Shown here piece by piece: positions 1-8,861 of a stretch of 64,000 bases of DNA. The stretch is from an uncultured Jannaschia sp. (lineage in GTDB: Bacteria > Pseudomonadota > Alphaproteobacteria > Rhodobacterales > Rhodobacteraceae). The notes below the pieces were generated by a model, which had not been told where the DNA came from, made no database searches, and was given only the letters and a program-made list of their open reading frames with translations. The DNA lies in NCBI GenBank assembly GCA_947494145.1, contig CANLTZ010000002.1, forward strand, positions 248,001-312,000. Direction: 5' to 3'. The position numbers and the translations under genes were made by a program. How positions within the stretch are numbered: the stretch's first letter is position 1; each line of letters starts with the position of its first letter.

Positions 1-685
1 TCACAAAGGTATCGCGGGGCCGGGGGGCGTTTCGGGCCTGCGTGTCGCGTTCGGCGATGTGGACACCTTTGACGCCTAGGCTTTGCATCAGCTTGGCCCA
101 GCCCAGGCGGTCGCTCGGCGCGGACCCGGAATGGCCGGTATCTTCGGCCAGACGCAGAAGGGCGGCCTTCACGAACCAAGACACCATGCCAGGATTGGCG
201 CCGCAGCAGGACACGGCCGTCGTGCCGCCCGGATTGGCTTCTTTTTCATCCCGCACGGCCTGGCGCAGCGCGTAATTGGTACGGTCGGCATTGCGACGAT
301 CTTCGAAGTAGAAACCGGCCCAGGGTTCCACGACGGTATCGATGTAGGGTACGCCGATTTCGCGGCAGAAGCGCATCAGTTCCAAGGACGACGTGTCCAC
401 CGATAGGTTCACGCAGAAGCCAGCGCCTGGGGTCAGGACATCGCCGAGGACATCGCGGTAATTGTCGGGCGTCAATGCCACCTGGCGGTGGGCGATGCCG
501 CGGGCGCGCAGCTCGGCGCAGGCGCTGTCTGAGGGTTCGATGACCAGAAAGCGGTCGCGATCATAGTCGAAATGCCGATCTATCAGCGGCAGCGTCCCCC
601 GCCCTATGGAGCCGAAGCCGATCATCACGACCGCACCGTCGATACGGGCGTGAATGGGCCCGGAAGGGGCGGCGGCGTCGGACAT
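1..685 (-). CDS. hss: Homospermidine synthase, N-terminal part (gene runs off the left edge)
   Basis: This gene starts at the ATG at 685 and reads leftward off the window, so only about 228 N-terminal residues are present. The enzyme makes sym-homospermidine from putrescine with NAD as prosthetic group in the cytoplasm. The sequence shows a Rossmann nucleotide-binding loop (VMIGFGSIGRGTLPLI, residues about 19-34). It continues with segments typical of bacterial homospermidine synthase, such as DTVVEPWAGFY and SCCGANPGMVSWFVK. Saccharopine dehydrogenase-type reductases share the fold, but these segments point to Hss. No start alternative was needed. The neighbouring 1.27 kb upstream has no clear gene, so it probably has its own promoter there. 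Confidence 0.9.
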   Translation of the reverse strand, partial: MSDAAAPSGPIHARIDGAVVMIGFGSIGRGTLPLIDRHFDYDRDRFLVIEPSDSACAELRARGIAHRQVALTPDNYRDVLGDVLTPGAGFCVNLSVDTSSLELMRFCREIGVPYIDTVVEPWAGFYFEDRRNADRTNYALRQAVRDEKEANPGGTTAVSCCGANPGMVSWFVKAALLRLAEDTGHSGSAPSDRLGWAKLMQSLGVKGVHIAERDTQARNAPRPRDTFV

Positions 686-1958
686 GATCGTCTCCGTCTA
701 TCGTTTTATGCGCCTTAGCCTATCCCCCTACGCGGTGAAAGGTGACGGCGCGGGACGAGGGGGCCTTCATCGGCGTTGGAACACGGTATAGAACGGCTCT
801 TGGTGAATGGCAGATCAAACGTGCACACGGTGCTGCGCAGCAGCAAAGACGGTGCGGATCAGGTTCTGTCCGACCCATTTGTGCCCCTGTTCCCAAGGGG
901 TTTTGGGCTGACTTTCCGTGGTTCCTTCCAAGCGATGGGCAGCGGCAGTTCCGCTGCTGCTCACGGAGATGGTGCCGCAGGGTCACCTTTGATCACGCCG
1001 GATCGCGTTTTGGTGTGTTCGGGGGGTGATTGCGGATATCAAAGACCACCCGAGCGGTTGAAATCGAAATGCGGTGGCTCTGAATGGGCCGGGCAGATCG
1101 ATATTAGACCCTGCCGCCAGGACCACCACGCGGCCGAATTGGTGATCGATGCTGTCACCAGCGGCCGCTTCCTTTCCCAAGTCTCCGAAATGTACCGGGC
1201 CTGCGGCTTCGCAGGGTGCCACAAACTCCGCGTCGGGCCGCGAGCCCACCGGCTCGCTACGGAGGGGCGTTACCGGTTTCGGAATGGCACAGACTTGGTC
1301 GTGGAAGGCGGGGGCGAGCAACTCGCCATCGCGCGCGGGATTTACCCTGGAGCAAGTTTGCCCGCCGCGCCGGTTTTTTCCACCATCGCAGATAACCTTG
1401 GCGGAGCGTGCGGAACCGTGCGCCAAAACGAGATTAAGTAGGTTTGCCTCAGCAAGCGCCAAGTTCAAACACGGCAATCGTGTCCCTACGGATCAGATAC
1501 GTCAGATGACAGGTCGGGCGTGCGGTATAGCCCTTGGCGTCAAGATGGGGATGCGAGAGCGGGTTGCCCCTGCTGGGTCAAGGGTCGCGCGGGCCATGGG
1601 TTGGGTGACGTCGTGGGGCGCCATCGCGCTCAAATCCAGCCCGTGCCGCCTGTCGAGGAAGATGGCGAGGTGATCGTGGCGGCGCTTGCTCGGTATGCGC
1701 TGGGTCCCAGGGATGAACACCGCCAGGGCGGGGCCGCTGATGAAAGCGCGCTCATGGGCCACGCCAATGGCGTCAGCCGGCATGGGAAAGCTTCCGGATC
1801 AAGGGGCGGGCTGTTCCGCCGCGACGGCGCCCCGCTATCCTTCTACTTGTGATGGTTCAAGGGATTGCCGGTGCGGTGGCGAGCGTCGCGGGTGCACCAA
1901 AGACGTTCCGCCTCAAGACCCTGCATCCCATATGGTCATAGCCTTACTTAAAAACGCT
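686..1958. other. Long stretch without a convincing gene
   Basis: About 1.27 kb between the homospermidine synthase start and the end of the large glycosyltransferase-like gene. Open frames exist on both strands (for example 776-1441 plus, 983-1477 minus, 1502-1783 minus), but none gives a recognisable domain. They overlap each other and are rich in Arg, Gly and Pro as expected of chance frames in GC-rich DNA. A 7-bp perfect hairpin lies at 1240-1257 (GCGAGCC, loop CACC, GGCTCGC) without a following T-run. The stretch may be a decayed gene or mobile-element remnant; the sequence does not say which. Confidence 0.5.
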
Positions 1959-4900
1959 TCACGCTGCTGGCTCATCGGCCAGGCCCAAAATACGGTCGGC
2001 CAGCAATCTCACCTGCGGATCCCCCCGCCGTAGATAGGCGTCCATGTCCTCAGACACCCACCAGGGCGGATAGACCACGCGGTTGGTCACGGGCCGGGCA
2101 TGGTAGCGGTAGTCGAGCACGAAGCGCCCGTTGCTCATGTAGTCGAGCCACATGGCCGCGCGGTCAGCCAGATCCGCGGGCGTCTCGGACGGGTCTTCGA
2201 AGCGAAGCATGCGGGCATAATGGTCGCGATCCTGCGCTACGGGGTGACCCAGCGGGTAGTCGATGGGCCCAAAATGGTTGGACTGTATGCAGGGAATGCC
2301 AAGAAGCCCCATTTCGACGGCGACGGTCCCGTTATAGACCGTGCCAAGATCGACGAAGCGTTTGAGCGCGGCGATGTCGAACCAGCGGTGGCCCAGGTAG
2401 ATCACATTATCGGGCAGGGGCCCGTCGATCAGGTCACGGAAATACTGGTTGAGATAGGTGGCGATCTGCTCGTTCATCTCATGCGGATGAGGCTTGATCA
2501 GCAGCAGTGTGTTGGAACCGCGCACCGCATCGATGGAGTGGTTGAGCCAGTCGCGCAGGTCGGCGTGGCCCGGGCCCCCATCGAAGGGCACGGCGCTGTC
2601 GCAGACGACCCGCCCGAACAGGCAAGCGACGTTCCCGCCATCGCCACGCCATTCCATAATGCGGCGTTCGCAGGCTTCCGCGGCCGGGTCCGTCGTGACG
2701 GCGCCCTGCACGCGCTTGGCTTGGGCGATATGGGCGACGCGGTCCAAAATCTCCGGCGCACGGTGGGCATTGGCATCGACGAAGGGCGCAAAGAGCTTGG
2801 GCAGCGGAAAGCTGGCGGACCGGGCTTCGGCATGGCGGGTGACGTTACGGATGACGCAGCGCGTGGAAATGGGGTGAGAGAAATTGGCGAAGTAGTTCTC
2901 ATACCCGTTTGCGGTTTGGAGCGCGAAGAACGTGTCTGCGTCGCCGTGGGCCTCGCAATAAAGGCGGAACAGGCTGTCGGGCAGGCGCGAGTTGAACAGA
3001 GACATAAGCCCGCAGCGCAATTGCAGCTTGGCCTGCAGCGCACGGGCATAATGCACGGCACGGGCCATTTGACGCGTTCTGTCGCACAATTTGCCAAGTG
3101 ATGTGGACAAGGCCGGGCAGTCGAAATCCACGTCATAGACCCGTCGGGACACGCGCGCATCTTCCAGCAAGGAATGCGACAGATCCAAATCACCCCAACG
3201 AAGCTGGCCCTTGCTGGGTTCTGCTTCGAAGTCGTGCAATTCGGGAAAGGCCGCATCGGCCGCATCGGTCAGCCCCCGTTCGATGGTGATGCAGCCGTCC
3301 AGCAGATCGATCTGGGGGAGGCCGGTCGGCGAAGGGGGCAGAAGCCCTTCGACCAGGCAGACAACGGCCCAGTTGCGGCGGCGCAATTCCAGAAAGACGG
3401 CCAGCGGATACTTGCGCAATTGGTCGATGTTGCGTGCAGCGATGATCAGAAGGCCTTCGGGCGCGGTGGGCTGGGCCACGGCGCGGAAAGTATCTGCGGT
3501 TTCGCGCAGAAAGCCTAGCTCACCATGGCGGCGGATCAGGTTCCAGTGGTGGACGGGGCGAATTCGCGCGGGCTGCGACAGCATCCGCGCATTGACGTCG
3601 CGGGCCACGCGTTGGGCAGTGGCGAACTTGCCCAACCGCTGCAGGATGTTGACGTAGAACAGTGCTGCTGGCGACCGCTGAAGCGCTAGTGAGGCATTGT
3701 CGAACACATCCTCGGCTTCGTCGAAAGACCGGGTATGAAGGGCCCAACGCAGATAGGCACGAAACTCGAATGCCTTGCGCGGTATGTACGGAAGCGCCGC
3801 TCGCAAGTCATTGGCGCGGCTGTCCCAACGGCCCTCGGTACTGTCGGTCAATTCGGGCAGGATCAGCCAGGCCGCCGGGCGGGCCTTGGTGTCCGGCAGG
3901 TCCAGAATGCGGAAGGCCAGGCCCAGAAGGTCCCCGCGCAGCGCCTCGGCATCGGCGGTGCGGTTGAGCGTGGTCAGGATACCCACCGCATTGGCGCCGA
4001 TTTGTGCCGTCTCGGTTACCTGGCCGGGCGGGAGCGCGGCCAAAGCCCGGGCGTCAGCGTCGAGCCGCGCCTGGATTTCATCGCGGATCAGGTCATAGCA
4101 CGCGCTAGCCTGGTCATAGGCCCGGCGGTACGTGACCTGCCGCCGCAAGCCTTCGCGCAGCATTTCGGATATGCGGCGGATCTTTTCGATCGTGGCGGTT
4201 TCGGCGTCGAAATCTGCCTGGCAGGCGGCAAGGTAGCCATCTTCGTCCCGCGCTTGCAGCAGCGGTTCCTTGAAGTTGATGAAGCGCGACAGGCGGCGGC
4301 CCTGTTGCCCGCCATCTTCGGCCAGGCGCGCCAGCGCGGTGTAGCTTTCCACTCCGTCGGCCGTTGCCCAATCGGTGTCTTCGCGGGCGATCTGGTCGAT
4401 AATGCGCCACGTGTCGCGCAGCGTCTCGAAATCCCGCCGGGCGCGTTTGATCTGGCCCTTGTCGTCCGAGATTTCGCGGTCCGCGATGCGGCGGATGGCC
4501 TTGGCCACCACTTCGGAGGCGGCATGGGGCTCCCCCCGCTTGGCCAGAAGTGCGCAGTAAAGATAGGTTAAAAATGGGCTGTCGGGCCAATCGGCATGTG
4601 CCTGTTCGACGGCGTCGAAGATGCGTTCGCGCCCGATTTCGGTAACCAATTGGCGCGCCAACAGGTCGCCTACGGTATAGGGAAGGTGCTGGTCCATCGC
4701 TTCCAGCTGGGCGATCATCTCCAGCAGGGTGGGATAGTCGCGCCGTTCGACTCGAAGCTGCGCTTCCTTGAAGATGGCGCTCTGAACGAATTGCCGGATG
4801 GGCTTGGGTGCCGGCGCGCCACCAAAGGCACGGGCGACCGCGGCGCGGTGGCGGCGGTAGGATTTCAGCCCGGGCGCTGCAAAGGCCAGCAATCGGCGCG

Positions 4901-5033
4901 CCGCCCGGGGTTTCGAGGCTTTCAGTGCGGCTTCCGCCCCATGGAAGGCGACCTTGCGCAGCACCGCACCCGCCGTGCTGCGCAGGTTGCGGGTGGATCG
5001 GCGGGCGGGGGCCTTCGCGGTATCGGTTGGCAA
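1959..5033 (-). CDS. Large two-part protein: helical N-terminus and capsule-type glycosyltransferase-like C-terminus
   Basis: 1024 residues. The first half (about 1-500) is Ala/Arg/Leu-rich and looks alpha-helical, possibly TPR-like. The second half (about 510-1010) resembles GT-B enzymes of capsule synthesis. It holds CDSAVPFDGGPGHADLRDW, then LLLIKPHPHEMNEQIA, then YNGTVAVEMGLLGIPC, the kind of donor-site motifs seen in Capsule_synth/KpsC-KpsS-like and polysialyltransferase-like proteins. It ends in a conserved VVYPPWW segment. The frame has no ATG near its beginning; TTG at 5033 is the earliest usable codon, with a weak AGGA ten bases upstream. It is 54 nt downstream of pseF in the same direction, so a role in transferring or polymerising nonulosonic acid is likely but inferred. 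A paralogue lies at 19038-21974. Confidence 0.7.
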   Translation of the reverse strand: MPTDTAKAPARRSTRNLRSTAGAVLRKVAFHGAEAALKASKPRAARRLLAFAAPGLKSYRRHRAAVARAFGGAPAPKPIRQFVQSAIFKEAQLRVERRDYPTLLEMIAQLEAMDQHLPYTVGDLLARQLVTEIGRERIFDAVEQAHADWPDSPFLTYLYCALLAKRGEPHAASEVVAKAIRRIADREISDDKGQIKRARRDFETLRDTWRIIDQIAREDTDWATADGVESYTALARLAEDGGQQGRRLSRFINFKEPLLQARDEDGYLAACQADFDAETATIEKIRRISEMLREGLRRQVTYRRAYDQASACYDLIRDEIQARLDADARALAALPPGQVTETAQIGANAVGILTTLNRTADAEALRGDLLGLAFRILDLPDTKARPAAWLILPELTDSTEGRWDSRANDLRAALPYIPRKAFEFRAYLRWALHTRSFDEAEDVFDNASLALQRSPAALFYVNILQRLGKFATAQRVARDVNARMLSQPARIRPVHHWNLIRRHGELGFLRETADTFRAVAQPTAPEGLLIIAARNIDQLRKYPLAVFLELRRRNWAVVCLVEGLLPPSPTGLPQIDLLDGCITIERGLTDAADAAFPELHDFEAEPSKGQLRWGDLDLSHSLLEDARVSRRVYDVDFDCPALSTSLGKLCDRTRQMARAVHYARALQAKLQLRCGLMSLFNSRLPDSLFRLYCEAHGDADTFFALQTANGYENYFANFSHPISTRCVIRNVTRHAEARSASFPLPKLFAPFVDANAHRAPEILDRVAHIAQAKRVQGAVTTDPAAEACERRIMEWRGDGGNVACLFGRVVCDSAVPFDGGPGHADLRDWLNHSIDAVRGSNTLLLIKPHPHEMNEQIATYLNQYFRDLIDGPLPDNVIYLGHRWFDIAALKRFVDLGTVYNGTVAVEMGLLGIPCIQSNHFGPIDYPLGHPVAQDRDHYARMLRFEDPSETPADLADRAAMWLDYMSNGRFVLDYRYHARPVTNRVVYPPWWVSEDMDAYLRRGDPQVRLLADRILGLADEPAA

Positions 5034-5087
5034 AACGATCTGGTCCTGAATGACAGGCGCGCTGTCCCCGCGGCGCGCAGGGTGCGG

Positions 5088-5789
5088 CTAGGGGACAGTC
5101 TGCCCGAAGGCCCGTTCGGCGGCAATCCAGTCCTCGGGCGTATCGATGTCGATGGCACGGTCCCGCGGAAGGACGACCATGCGGGTCGTGGGGCCGAACA
5201 TGGGGGCGTCCGACAGAAACATCGCGCGCGCCCCCCAATAGAACTGGCCCGCGTCGTAGAATGCCTCGGGCAGATCTTGGCTGCGGGTCAGCCGGTGTTC
5301 TGGATGCAGCATTTCGAGGCCGCCATGGGCCGTGCGCGTGAAGGCGCGTTGAACAGGGGCGGGAAACGGCGCGGCGGCCAGAACAAAGGCGCCCGTGTCA
5401 GGGCCCAGGGCAGCGCGGCCCGCGCGCAGGTCGTCCGGGTCCAGCAATGCCGCCGTCGCCAGGATGGAGCACATGACGTCGACCTGCGCGCCCGTCGCCG
5501 CTTCATGGGCGCGCAAGGCCTGTTGCAAAACGGGGCGCAGGGGCGTGTGGTCGTCGGCCAGATCGGCGGGGCGCAACGCGTCGCAGCGCGCGCCCGCTGC
5601 GCGCGCCACATCGGCGATTTCGGCGTCGTCGGTGCTGACCAGCACGTCATCGAACAGGCCAGAGGCCAACGCCGCACGAATGGGCCAGTGGATCATCGGG
5701 CGCCCGGCGAATGGCTTCACGTTCTTGCGCGGGATGCGCTTCGACCCACCGCGCGCGGGGATGACCGCGATGGTCAGCCCCCCGCTCAT
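5088..5789 (-). CDS. pseF: Pseudaminic acid cytidylyltransferase
   Basis: 233 residues. The enzyme activates pseudaminic acid with CTP to CMP-Pse in the cytoplasm, the last step before transfer. The N-terminus carries the cytidylyltransferase signature IPARGGSKRIPRKN (about residues 10-23), followed by ALASGLFDDVLVSTDD. The segment DAGQFYWG is typical of PseF rather than NeuA. An upstream extension to 5867 is possible, but the ATG at 5789 overlaps the TGA of pseI by four bases (ATGA), which fits translational coupling. Length fits the family. Confidence 0.9.
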   Translation of the reverse strand: MSGGLTIAVIPARGGSKRIPRKNVKPFAGRPMIHWPIRAALASGLFDDVLVSTDDAEIADVARAAGARCDALRPADLADDHTPLRPVLQQALRAHEAATGAQVDVMCSILATAALLDPDDLRAGRAALGPDTGAFVLAAAPFPAPVQRAFTRTAHGGLEMLHPEHRLTRSQDLPEAFYDAGQFYWGARAMFLSDAPMFGPTTRMVVLPRDRAIDIDTPEDWIAAERAFGQTVP

Positions 5790-6859
5790 CCGTCGAGAAG
5801 GTCCCAGGACATGGGCGTCCCCGCCTCCACGTCGCGGCCCACGCGGCGGCCTAGCAGCGCGTGCCAATGCTTGGGCGCAAGCCCCAGGCCCGGGCGGATG
5901 CGGCGTAAGTTGTCGGGCGTCAGCACGTCGCCTGCCTTCATATCCTGCCCGATATAAAGCGACCGGCGCTTCTTGCGCCCCGCCTGTTCCGACTGCGTGC
6001 CGCCGAAATGGACATGCCCCATGGCTTGCGCGGCGCGCAGGGTTTCATCGACCAGCGCGGTGAATTCATCGGGTTCAAGCGAAAAGGCGCTGTCCACACC
6101 GCCTTCCGAGCGATCGATGATGAAGTGCTTTTCGATCACGCTGGCGCCAAGGGCCACGGCAGCCACCGACACCCCCGTGCCCAGAGTGTGGTCCGACAGA
6201 CCCACATTGCAGCCGAAGGTCTGGCCGATGACGGGCATGGTCACCAGGTTCGTGTTTTCCGGCGTGGCCGGATAGCTGGAGGTGCATTTCAGCAGCGTCA
6301 GGTTTTCGCAGCCATGGCTGCGCGCGGTTTCCACCGCTTCGGCGATTTCCGTGGCCGAGGCCATGCCGGTCGAGATGATCATGGGCTTCCCCGTCCGCGC
6401 CACGCATTCAATGAGCGGCAGGTCCACCGCCTCGAACGACGCGATTTTGTAAGCGGGCGCGTCCAGGCTTTCCAGAAGCTCCACCGCGTCTTCGGAAAAG
6501 GGCGTGGAAAACGCCAATATCCCCTTTTCGCGTGCTCGGTCGAAAATGGGTTTGTGCCAGTCGGCGGGCGTCATCGCCTCTTGGTACAAATCGTACAATT
6601 TCCGCCCAGCCCACAGCGATTTGGGGTCCCGAATTGTGAATTCGTCCTTGTCCAGATCCAGCGTCATGGATTGCGCGGTGAACGTCTGGATCTTCAGCGC
6701 ATGGGCCCCGGTGGCCGCTGCCGCATCCACGATGGCCAGCGCGCGGTCCAGCGATTGGTTATGGTTGCCCGACATCTCGGCGATGATGAACGGTCCGCCG
6801 GTATCTTCGATGCCGTGGGACTGGGCGAGAGCCTGCATCAGCGTCTGCATCTTGGTCAT
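5786..6859 (-). CDS. pseI: Pseudaminic acid synthase (NeuB/PseI family with SAF domain)
   Basis: 357 residues. It condenses 2,4-diacetamido-2,4,6-trideoxy-L-altrose with phosphoenolpyruvate to give pseudaminic acid. The NeuB barrel begins with FIIAEMSGNHNQ (about residues 24-35) and includes KIQTFTAQSMT, AFSTPFSEDAVELLE, ISTGMAS and VGLSDHTLG. A C-terminal SAF (antifreeze-like) domain follows, with KKRRSLYIGQDMKAGD and a LGRRVGRDVEAG end, as in full-length PseI. The start ATG overlaps the stop of the upstream SDR gene by four bases and the gene overlaps pseF by four at its end, so it belongs to a tightly coupled operon. Confidence 0.93.
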   Translation of the reverse strand: MTKMQTLMQALAQSHGIEDTGGPFIIAEMSGNHNQSLDRALAIVDAAAATGAHALKIQTFTAQSMTLDLDKDEFTIRDPKSLWAGRKLYDLYQEAMTPADWHKPIFDRAREKGILAFSTPFSEDAVELLESLDAPAYKIASFEAVDLPLIECVARTGKPMIISTGMASATEIAEAVETARSHGCENLTLLKCTSSYPATPENTNLVTMPVIGQTFGCNVGLSDHTLGTGVSVAAVALGASVIEKHFIIDRSEGGVDSAFSLEPDEFTALVDETLRAAQAMGHVHFGGTQSEQAGRKKRRSLYIGQDMKAGDVLTPDNLRRIRPGLGLAPKHWHALLGRRVGRDVEAGTPMSWDLLDG

Positions 6860-7737
6860 CCTTCGCTCGACATTTCACGGATGGCCCGCATATCGGCCAA
6901 ACCCGCCGCCAGATCATAGCGCGGCTGCCAGTCTAGCACCTCTGCCGCGCGCGTCAGGTCCAACGCAGTATCGGGTGCCGGGCCGGGTGTCGCGCCGTCT
7001 TCGTTTGGGGCGGGGCGGCCCCACACCCGCGCAGCGGTTTCCGCCAATTCGCGTACCGGAATGGCGCGGCCTCCGCCGATGTTGATTGGCCCTTTCGCGT
7101 CGGTGCTCAGGCAAGCGATCAGCCCCGCCACCGCGTCGCGGACATAGACCTGGTCGATCCGGTGGTTCGGATTGCCTTTCAGGATCAGCGGTTTTCCTGC
7201 TTCGGCGCGATTGGCAAAGGTCATGAGCGCGGGCGTCCCCTTTTCGCCATCGCCATAGACCGCCGCTAAGCGGGCCGACACCGCATGCGGCCCATCCCGG
7301 CGCGTCAGCATCTCCAAATGCTTCTCCGCCGTCACTTTCGAGAACGCATAGGCATTGGTTGGGCAGGTCCGGGCGTCTTCGCGGTAGGGATAGCCGCTTT
7401 CCGGTCCGTACACCCCGATGGTCGAGGCCAGCACGATCCGCGCCAGCCCGTTGGCGCGTGCCGCATGGATAATATCGGCCATGATGGCGACGTTCGGTCC
7501 CCAAAACGGCGCCACATCCATCAGGTCGTCGTCCCGCGTCATCCGTCGCCCGGCCAGGTGGATTGCGGCATCCACCCCGCGCAGTGCCTCCGTCAGACTG
7601 TCGCGTCCGTAATCCGTCACCCGGTCCGCACCGTCACCCCGCCCCAGCCGCACCACGTCATGGCCTGCCTCGACAAGCGCGGGGCACAGATATCGCCCGA
7701 TGAACCCCGACGCCCCGGTGACGGCAACGACACTCAC
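6856..7737 (-). CDS. NAD-dependent epimerase/dehydratase (extended SDR) in the Pse operon
   Basis: 293 residues from a GTG start; the GTG overlaps the preceding gene's TGA by four bases. The N-terminal Rossmann motif VTGASGFIGRYL and the YAFSK active-site motif place it in the extended SDR family of nucleotide-sugar epimerases, dehydratases and reductases. It has internal IDQVYVRDAVAGLIACL as in sugar-nucleotide epimerases. Its position between an ATP-grasp gene and pseI suggests it modifies a nonulosonic-acid precursor or another sugar nucleotide of the same glycan. It is not PseB: that enzyme is encoded at 31381. Substrate cannot be told from sequence. Confidence 0.85.
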   Translation of the reverse strand: MSVVAVTGASGFIGRYLCPALVEAGHDVVRLGRGDGADRVTDYGRDSLTEALRGVDAAIHLAGRRMTRDDDLMDVAPFWGPNVAIMADIIHAARANGLARIVLASTIGVYGPESGYPYREDARTCPTNAYAFSKVTAEKHLEMLTRRDGPHAVSARLAAVYGDGEKGTPALMTFANRAEAGKPLILKGNPNHRIDQVYVRDAVAGLIACLSTDAKGPINIGGGRAIPVRELAETAARVWGRPAPNEDGATPGPAPDTALDLTRAAEVLDWQPRYDLAAGLADMRAIREMSSEG

Positions 7738-8861
7738 GCGCGGGCCTTCACGTAGTAGCCCACGACCTCTAGCGTCCCATTGACCGGGCGGACGGTTTCA
7801 CCGGGCGCGTAACGGTATTCGTGGTGCAACGCGCCCTCGGGCGCCGGAAACGCCGCTGGGTCGAATGCGCCGCCGGGTGCCTGTTGCTGAAACATCAGCT
7901 CCATCGCGGTGCCGCCTGCGGTGCCCGGCGCCGCAGAGGGTACAGTCGGGACAGGGCCCGCATCGGTCAGACAATCCATGGTCATAGCCAACAGGTCCAC
8001 GCCCTCGGCCGCCTTAATCAGCCGCCACATATGGCAGCCATCCAACCTGGGCGCGATCTCCACCACGCGGGGCCCATCCGGCGTGACGATCATCTGAAAG
8101 TAAAGCGGCCCGTCCGGCTGCCCAAGCGCCACGATGATGTCATCCACCAATGCCAAGGCCGCGCGCTGATCTTCCGCCGCCACGTTCTGACATGGGATCA
8201 GGTGGCCCTTGGGCACGCCAAACGCCTCAGGCCCGTGGACCAGCCGTTCAGACAGCACCTGAAGTTTGGTTTCACCGCCGCAGATCAGCACGTTGCAGGA
8301 GATTTCTACCCCGTCCAGGAAGCCTTCCAGAATGGCTTGCCCGCTGCGCGACATCTCGGTCGCCTCGGTGATGGCCGTCGATATCCCGTCCGGGCTGTCC
8401 AGTTTCACAACGCCGCGCTGGCCTTGGGCATCGATCGGTTTCACCATGCAGGGGAAGGTGTCCCAATCTGCGCCTTGGCTGGCCGAAGCCACCTTGCGAA
8501 ACGGCACCGCCCCCAGCCCGCGGGTGTTGAGGAAATCCCGCAAGGCCGCCTTGTCGTCGAGCAGGTTGATGAAGGTCATGTCGTGAAAATGCCGCAGCCC
8601 CAGCCGCGCCGACAGCGCCGTGACCGAGCGGATCGCCACGTCAGATGAAATCGAATAGACCAGATCGGCGTCTTGGCGCTGCGCCACCTCCACCAGGGCG
8701 TCGATATCAGCGATGTCCACAGCCTCGACCACGTCGCAGAATGCCTGGCCCGGCTCACCCGGCACGGGCGAGCAGCCCACGACGCGCCAGCCCCGCGCCT
8801 TCATGTGCCGGATCAAATCGGCCTGGCCCGCATTGGTGCCCAGCACAAGAATGGTCTTCAT
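7734..8861 (-). CDS. ATP-grasp domain protein in the Pse operon
   Basis: 375 residues. The N-terminal pre-ATP-grasp region starts with ILVLGTNAGQADLIRHM. The ATP-grasp core follows with FPCMVKPIDAQGQRGVVKL (the nucleotide-binding lysine region) and ILEGFLDGVEISCNVLICGG. A late PRVVEIAPRLDGCHMWRL holds the usual acidic metal-binding Glu. ATP-grasp enzymes ligate a carboxylate to an amine or thiol through an acyl phosphate. The gene is overlapped by four bases at both ends by pseG and the SDR gene. It could add an acyl or aminoacyl group to an amino sugar, but that is a hypothesis; the family has many substrates. Confidence 0.8.
   Translation of the reverse strand: MKTILVLGTNAGQADLIRHMKARGWRVVGCSPVPGEPGQAFCDVVEAVDIADIDALVEVAQRQDADLVYSISSDVAIRSVTALSARLGLRHFHDMTFINLLDDKAALRDFLNTRGLGAVPFRKVASASQGADWDTFPCMVKPIDAQGQRGVVKLDSPDGISTAITEATEMSRSGQAILEGFLDGVEISCNVLICGGETKLQVLSERLVHGPEAFGVPKGHLIPCQNVAAEDQRAALALVDDIIVALGQPDGPLYFQMIVTPDGPRVVEIAPRLDGCHMWRLIKAAEGVDLLAMTMDCLTDAGPVPTVPSAAPGTAGGTAMELMFQQQAPGGAFDPAAFPAPEGALHHEYRYAPGETVRPVNGTLEVVGYYVKARA

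Noticed and set aside
1240-1257. Intrinsic terminator
   Set aside because: The 7-bp hairpin has no following T-run on either strand and no gene ends next to it.
4596-5957. Long plus-strand frame (453 residues) opposite the large glycosyltransferase and pseF genes
   Set aside because: It is antisense to well-supported genes, Arg/Gly/His-rich and without any domain; a shadow of high-GC coding DNA.
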